Origin: Bradyrhizobium sp. 190 | GTDB taxonomy: Bacteria; Pseudomonadota; Alphaproteobacteria; Rhizobiales; Xanthobacteraceae | Length of the DNA: 64,000 nt | Direction: 5' to 3' | Assembly: GCF_023073415.1 (NCBI RefSeq) | Contig: NZ_JADPJL010000024.1 | Location: 1 to 64,000 of the forward strand | Shown here: piece by piece, positions 62,205 through 64,000 of the stretch | How the letters are laid out: each line of letters begins with the position of its first letter | How positions within the stretch are numbered: the first letter of the stretch is position 1 | Position numbers and translations under genes: made by a program | The notes under the pieces: model-generated | What the model was told of the DNA's origin: nothing | Databases searched by the model: none | Seen by the model: only the letters and a program-made list of their open reading frames with translations

Positions 62205-62540
62205 GTCCGCACATCGTCGGGCGGAGATTTGGCTTTTGGCGAAAGGGCGAGTCCAAATGAAGCGAGAGATCACGACATCTCCAAACACATGTTTCTCGGT
62301 CGTTTCGTCCACCTCAGCCGATGCAAATGCGGGGCTGTGCCAGTCACGGCCCTGCAAGTCATGACGCGTCGCCAACGCGCGCGCCTCATCTTCCATGTAG
62401 GCCGCAACGACGGCAACCGCCCGCGCAGCCCGCAGGCGATACAATCGATTAGTTTCCCGAACGCCAAACGGCGCTGTCGGCGTTAAGTCAGCACCGACCT
62501 TGGGTATCGCGACATCGTTTTTTGGATCGTATTCCACCAT
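62130..62540 (-). CDS. Hypothetical protein, doubtful
   Basis: A 136-residue frame (MVEYDPKNDVAIPKVGADLT then RETNRLYRLRAARAVAVVAA). The first 60 residues look protein-like, the end does not, and it overlaps the small membrane gene on the other strand. No promoter or family. Confidence 0.3.
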   Translation of the reverse strand: MVEYDPKNDVAIPKVGADLTPTAPFGVRETNRLYRLRAARAVAVVAAYMEDEARALATRHDLQGRDWHSPAFASAEVDETTEKHVFGDVVISRFIWTRPFAKSQISARRCADSIRYDIGHSPVDHRCKSNDPGDNQ

Positions 62541-62619
62541 TTGCTCGCCCGCTGCTGGGCGCGGCGCCCGTCACGGGGGTCCAGGCACACCGAGCCTGGA
62601 AGCATTTCACGCTCCCTTA

Positions 62620-62645
62620 GGAACTTCGGCATGCCGCCGGTTGTT
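62620..62645 (+). promoter_or_regulatory. EcfG-like promoter
   Basis: GGAAC-N18-GTT, very close before the gene starting at 62657. Confidence 0.55.
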
Positions 62646-62656
62646 TAGAGTGACCT

Positions 62657-62848
62657 ATGAGGCAGGCAGATGCCGACGGAGCGGCAAGCCAGATGAAACG
62701 GAAATCCGTACCAGCCAAGGGCTTGAGACTATCTCGCGCGCGCAACCTCAGGGGCCAAAAGCCCCGCAGGCTCGATGAATCCGGTTCGGACGAACTGCTG
62801 GATGACTGGATGGTCTCCGCTCCAGCAGCTGATCCGTCATCTGACTGA
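62657..62848 (+). CDS. Small basic protein, stress-regulated
   Basis: A 63-residue protein (MRQADADGAASQMKRKSVPA, KGLRLSRARNLRGQKPRRLD, SDELLDDWMVSAPAADPSSD), basic N-terminus and acidic C-terminus, probably disordered. An EcfG-like promoter lies 11 bp upstream; if the start is as given, the mRNA has almost no leader, so the Met at 62693 could be the real start. It ends 4 bp before the convergent Lys-rich gene. Confidence 0.5.
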   Translation: MRQADADGAASQMKRKSVPAKGLRLSRARNLRGQKPRRLDESGSDELLDDWMVSAPAADPSSD

Positions 62849-62852
62849 AGCG

Positions 62853-63062
62853 CTATGATTTCTTTGATCGCTTCTTCTTCGGGACCTTGGCGCCTTTCTT
62901 TCGCGCTTCCGAAAGCCCGATAGCGATCGCCTGCTTCTTGCTTTTGACTTTCCGACCGGATCTTCCACTCCTAAGCGTTCCGGCCTTTCGCTTTTTCATG
63001 GCTCGGCCGACCTTCTTCGCCGCACCTTTGGAATATTTCCGCTTCTTTGCCTTCTTAGCCAT
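62853..63062 (-). CDS. Lysine-rich histone H1-like small protein (DUF6496-type)
   Basis: A 69-residue protein with more than one third Lys or Arg (MAKKAKKRKYSKGAAKKVGR, AMKKRKAGTLRSGRSGRKVK, SKKQAIAIGLSEARKKGAKV). It resembles DUF6496 proteins, which look like the C-terminal tails of eukaryotic H1 and probably bind DNA. The ATG at 63062 gives a start directly in the Lys repeat; codons upstream are not basic. Terminal AKV-PKKKRSKKS tail. Confidence 0.85.
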   Translation of the reverse strand: MAKKAKKRKYSKGAAKKVGRAMKKRKAGTLRSGRSGRKVKSKKQAIAIGLSEARKKGAKVPKKKRSKKS

Positions 63063-63101
63063 GCACCGATCCGTCAACTGATTTTGTTCAAGCAACCAAT
63101 G

Positions 63102-63126
63102 GGAACTCGCAGTTGGGACAAAGGTT
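63102..63126 (+). promoter_or_regulatory. Orphan EcfG-type promoter
   Basis: GGAAC-N17-GTT on the plus strand. No conventional gene follows before the convergent DUF6894-like gene; a hairpin at 63181-63202 and a possible 26-residue reading frame from 63144 are the only downstream candidates. Confidence 0.6.
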
Positions 63127-63180
63127 CATTTCATCCACACAGGAATGGCTGTCCGAGAAGGGATAACGACTAGCCCAAAA

Positions 63181-63202
63181 TCCGGCGGACCAATCCGCCG
63201 GA
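63181..63202. other. Perfect 9-bp hairpin
   Basis: TCCGGCGGA-CCAA-TCCGCCGGA. Not followed by a T run, so it is a weak terminator at best. It could be part of a small RNA from the promoter at 63102, or lie at the 3' end of the minus-strand DUF6894-like gene. Confidence 0.5.
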
Positions 63203-63227
63203 GCATAGGGATTCCTTTCAGTTAACT

Positions 63228-63467
63228 TCAGCCGCTCTTCTCCGCACTATCAACGCCTTCCCGATGGATTTCGATTCCGGCATCGTCGACCACAGAGACG
63301 AAGCAGCCCTTGCCAAGATATTCTTGCCGCGTTTCCGCAATATCGATGGCAAGACGTTTTGCGACGGCAAAAGCCTGGTCTCTATCGTTCACTGGCTCGC
63401 CGGTTGGATGCGCCAATCCGTTCTGATCCACCAGATTAAAATGAAATTTCCTGTTGTCGCCCGCCAT
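63228..63467 (-). CDS. DUF6894-like small protein
   Basis: A 79-residue protein (MAGDNRKFHFNLVDQNGLAH, AFAVAKRLAIDIAETRQEYL, CFVSVVDDAGIEIHREG). Same FxFxLVDxxG ... A..A..LA pattern as the paralogue at 34.8 kb. Function unknown. GGAGATAG upstream of the ATG. Confidence 0.8.
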   Translation of the reverse strand: MAGDNRKFHFNLVDQNGLAHPTGEPVNDRDQAFAVAKRLAIDIAETRQEYLGKGCFVSVVDDAGIEIHREGVDSAEKSG

Positions 63468-63502
63468 CCCGGACTATCTCCTCAATGCACATTGGCGGAT
63501 GC

Positions 63503-63682
63503 CTACGGACCGCCTGCGACCGAACCGGCGACGACCATGATCAGGGCATCGAGATCTATTTTGCCGTTGACGTAGAGATCGGGGGTATCGCTCACGCTAA
63601 GCGTTTGCGGCCTGTCGGCGGCCTGCCGCTTCAACTCGCCAACGATTGCTTCTTTCAGCTTTTCATCCAGGGTCGACGGCAT
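63503..63682 (-). CDS. Small rhizobial protein, ends in Gly-Gly-Pro
   Basis: A 59-residue protein (MPSTLDEKLKEAIVGELKRQ, LSVSDTPDLYVNGKIDLDAL, IMVVAGSVAGGP). The ATG at 63682 follows GGAG by 7 bases; a longer in-frame start at 63781 lacks one. Related short proteins with the same VNGxIDLDALxMVV...GGP end are frequent in Bradyrhizobium. Confidence 0.72.
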   Translation of the reverse strand: MPSTLDEKLKEAIVGELKRQAADRPQTLSVSDTPDLYVNGKIDLDALIMVVAGSVAGGP

Positions 63683-63882
63683 TTCGGTCTCCGTATCTCC
63701 CGCTTCTCGGCCATAGCCAAAACCGGCAGGCGCGTTCACGATGCCCTCGTCGTTCCCACGCCCAACCTTTCTGCGTTCCATCTCAATCCATTGGTAGAAA
63801 CGCCGTTCCTAACGCGACGGAGAAACATGGTCCCGGTGCACGCAATCGCCGATGCGTCCTGCCGGATCCGATAGCGCGCGGC

Positions 63883-63908
63883 GGAACATTTTTGCTGATT
63901 CCGTCGTT
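63883..63908 (+). promoter_or_regulatory. EcfG-like promoter of the last gene
   Basis: GGAAC-N17-CGTT (18 bases to GTT), 27 bp before the ATG at 63935. Confidence 0.6.
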
Positions 63909-63934
63909 AGATCGCCACTTGACGGAGGATTTCA

Positions 63935-64000
63935 ATGGCAAGAGCAGCATGGAAGCGGCCCGGCTCGCCGATCGGCAAGAAGGGTCCGCGGAAAGTAAAC
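63935..64000 (+). CDS. Partial small basic SANT-like protein, runs off the window
   Basis: The first 22 codons read MARAAWKRPGSPIGKKGPRK then VN, closely matching the N-terminus of the protein at 27250-27528. GGAGG precedes the ATG, and an EcfG-like promoter is 27 bp upstream. The rest lies outside the window. Confidence 0.8.
   Translation, partial: MARAAWKRPGSPIGKKGPRKVN

Overview
The window looks like a chromosomal accessory region of a Bradyrhizobium-type alphaproteobacterium. The evidence is the many orphan TctC-like and ABC_sub_bind periplasmic binding proteins, small DUF6894, DUF2934, CsbD and lysine-rich proteins, a receiver-cyclase signalling operon, and promoters of the GGAAC-N17/18-GTT type that the alphaproteobacterial general stress sigma factor EcfG uses. 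No housekeeping operon, complete tRNA, rRNA or CRISPR array was found. All calls come from reading the sequence by eye, without database searches.

Left part (1-24 kb). It opens with small secreted or membrane proteins and an exported truncated haemoglobin. A TctC-like binding protein plus O-methyltransferase pair follows, divergent from a LysR regulator. Next comes a family of seven intact orphan ABC_sub_bind (PF04392-type) lipid-free periplasmic binding proteins plus one deleted remnant; five copies and the remnant sit close together at 13.9-21.7 kb, and one at 5.7 kb. Nearly all copies have a roughly 110-bp dispersed repeat next to them. One repeat copy is interrupted by a complete group II intron (6.8-8.7 kb), and a 221-bp MITE-like element lies at 16.6 kb. 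Inside this part is a three-gene signalling operon (9.2-13.7 kb): a dCache/HAMP/GAF histidine kinase, a single-domain receiver, and a receiver fused to a class III nucleotide cyclase.

Middle part (22-36 kb). This is a decayed stretch: a resolvase-like protein lacking its catalytic serine, a lipoprotein, the 3' end of a tRNA-Ser (probable integration scar), a DNA ligase fragment, an IS110-family transposase with several disruptions, a second class III cyclase with a TPR tail, a Crp/Fnr regulator, and several small frameshifted genes.

Right part (25-64 kb). This is a dense general-stress island. I can place sixteen GGAAC-N17/18-GTT promoters in front of a PRC-barrel protein, CsbD, DUF4142, DUF892, a FAD/Rieske oxidoreductase, two GH13 glucosidases and a sugar-kinase-like protein, a manganese catalase-DUF892 fusion, a thioredoxin-reductase-like protein, a pyruvate-oxidase-like TPP enzyme, a CBS protein, a candidate small RNA and others. 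The genes fit one picture: oxidative, desiccation and starvation survival, with peroxide removal, intrinsically disordered protectants, alpha-glucoside use, membrane remodelling and DNA repair. Many of the stress genes carry one-base frameshifts or in-frame stops, so the island is either decaying or has uncorrected indels.

Most interesting items: a sugar-kinase-like protein whose ATPase motifs are in circularly permuted order, a short EcfG-type small RNA candidate with a CCUCCC motif, the intron inserted into the dispersed repeat, and the EcfG promoter array itself.
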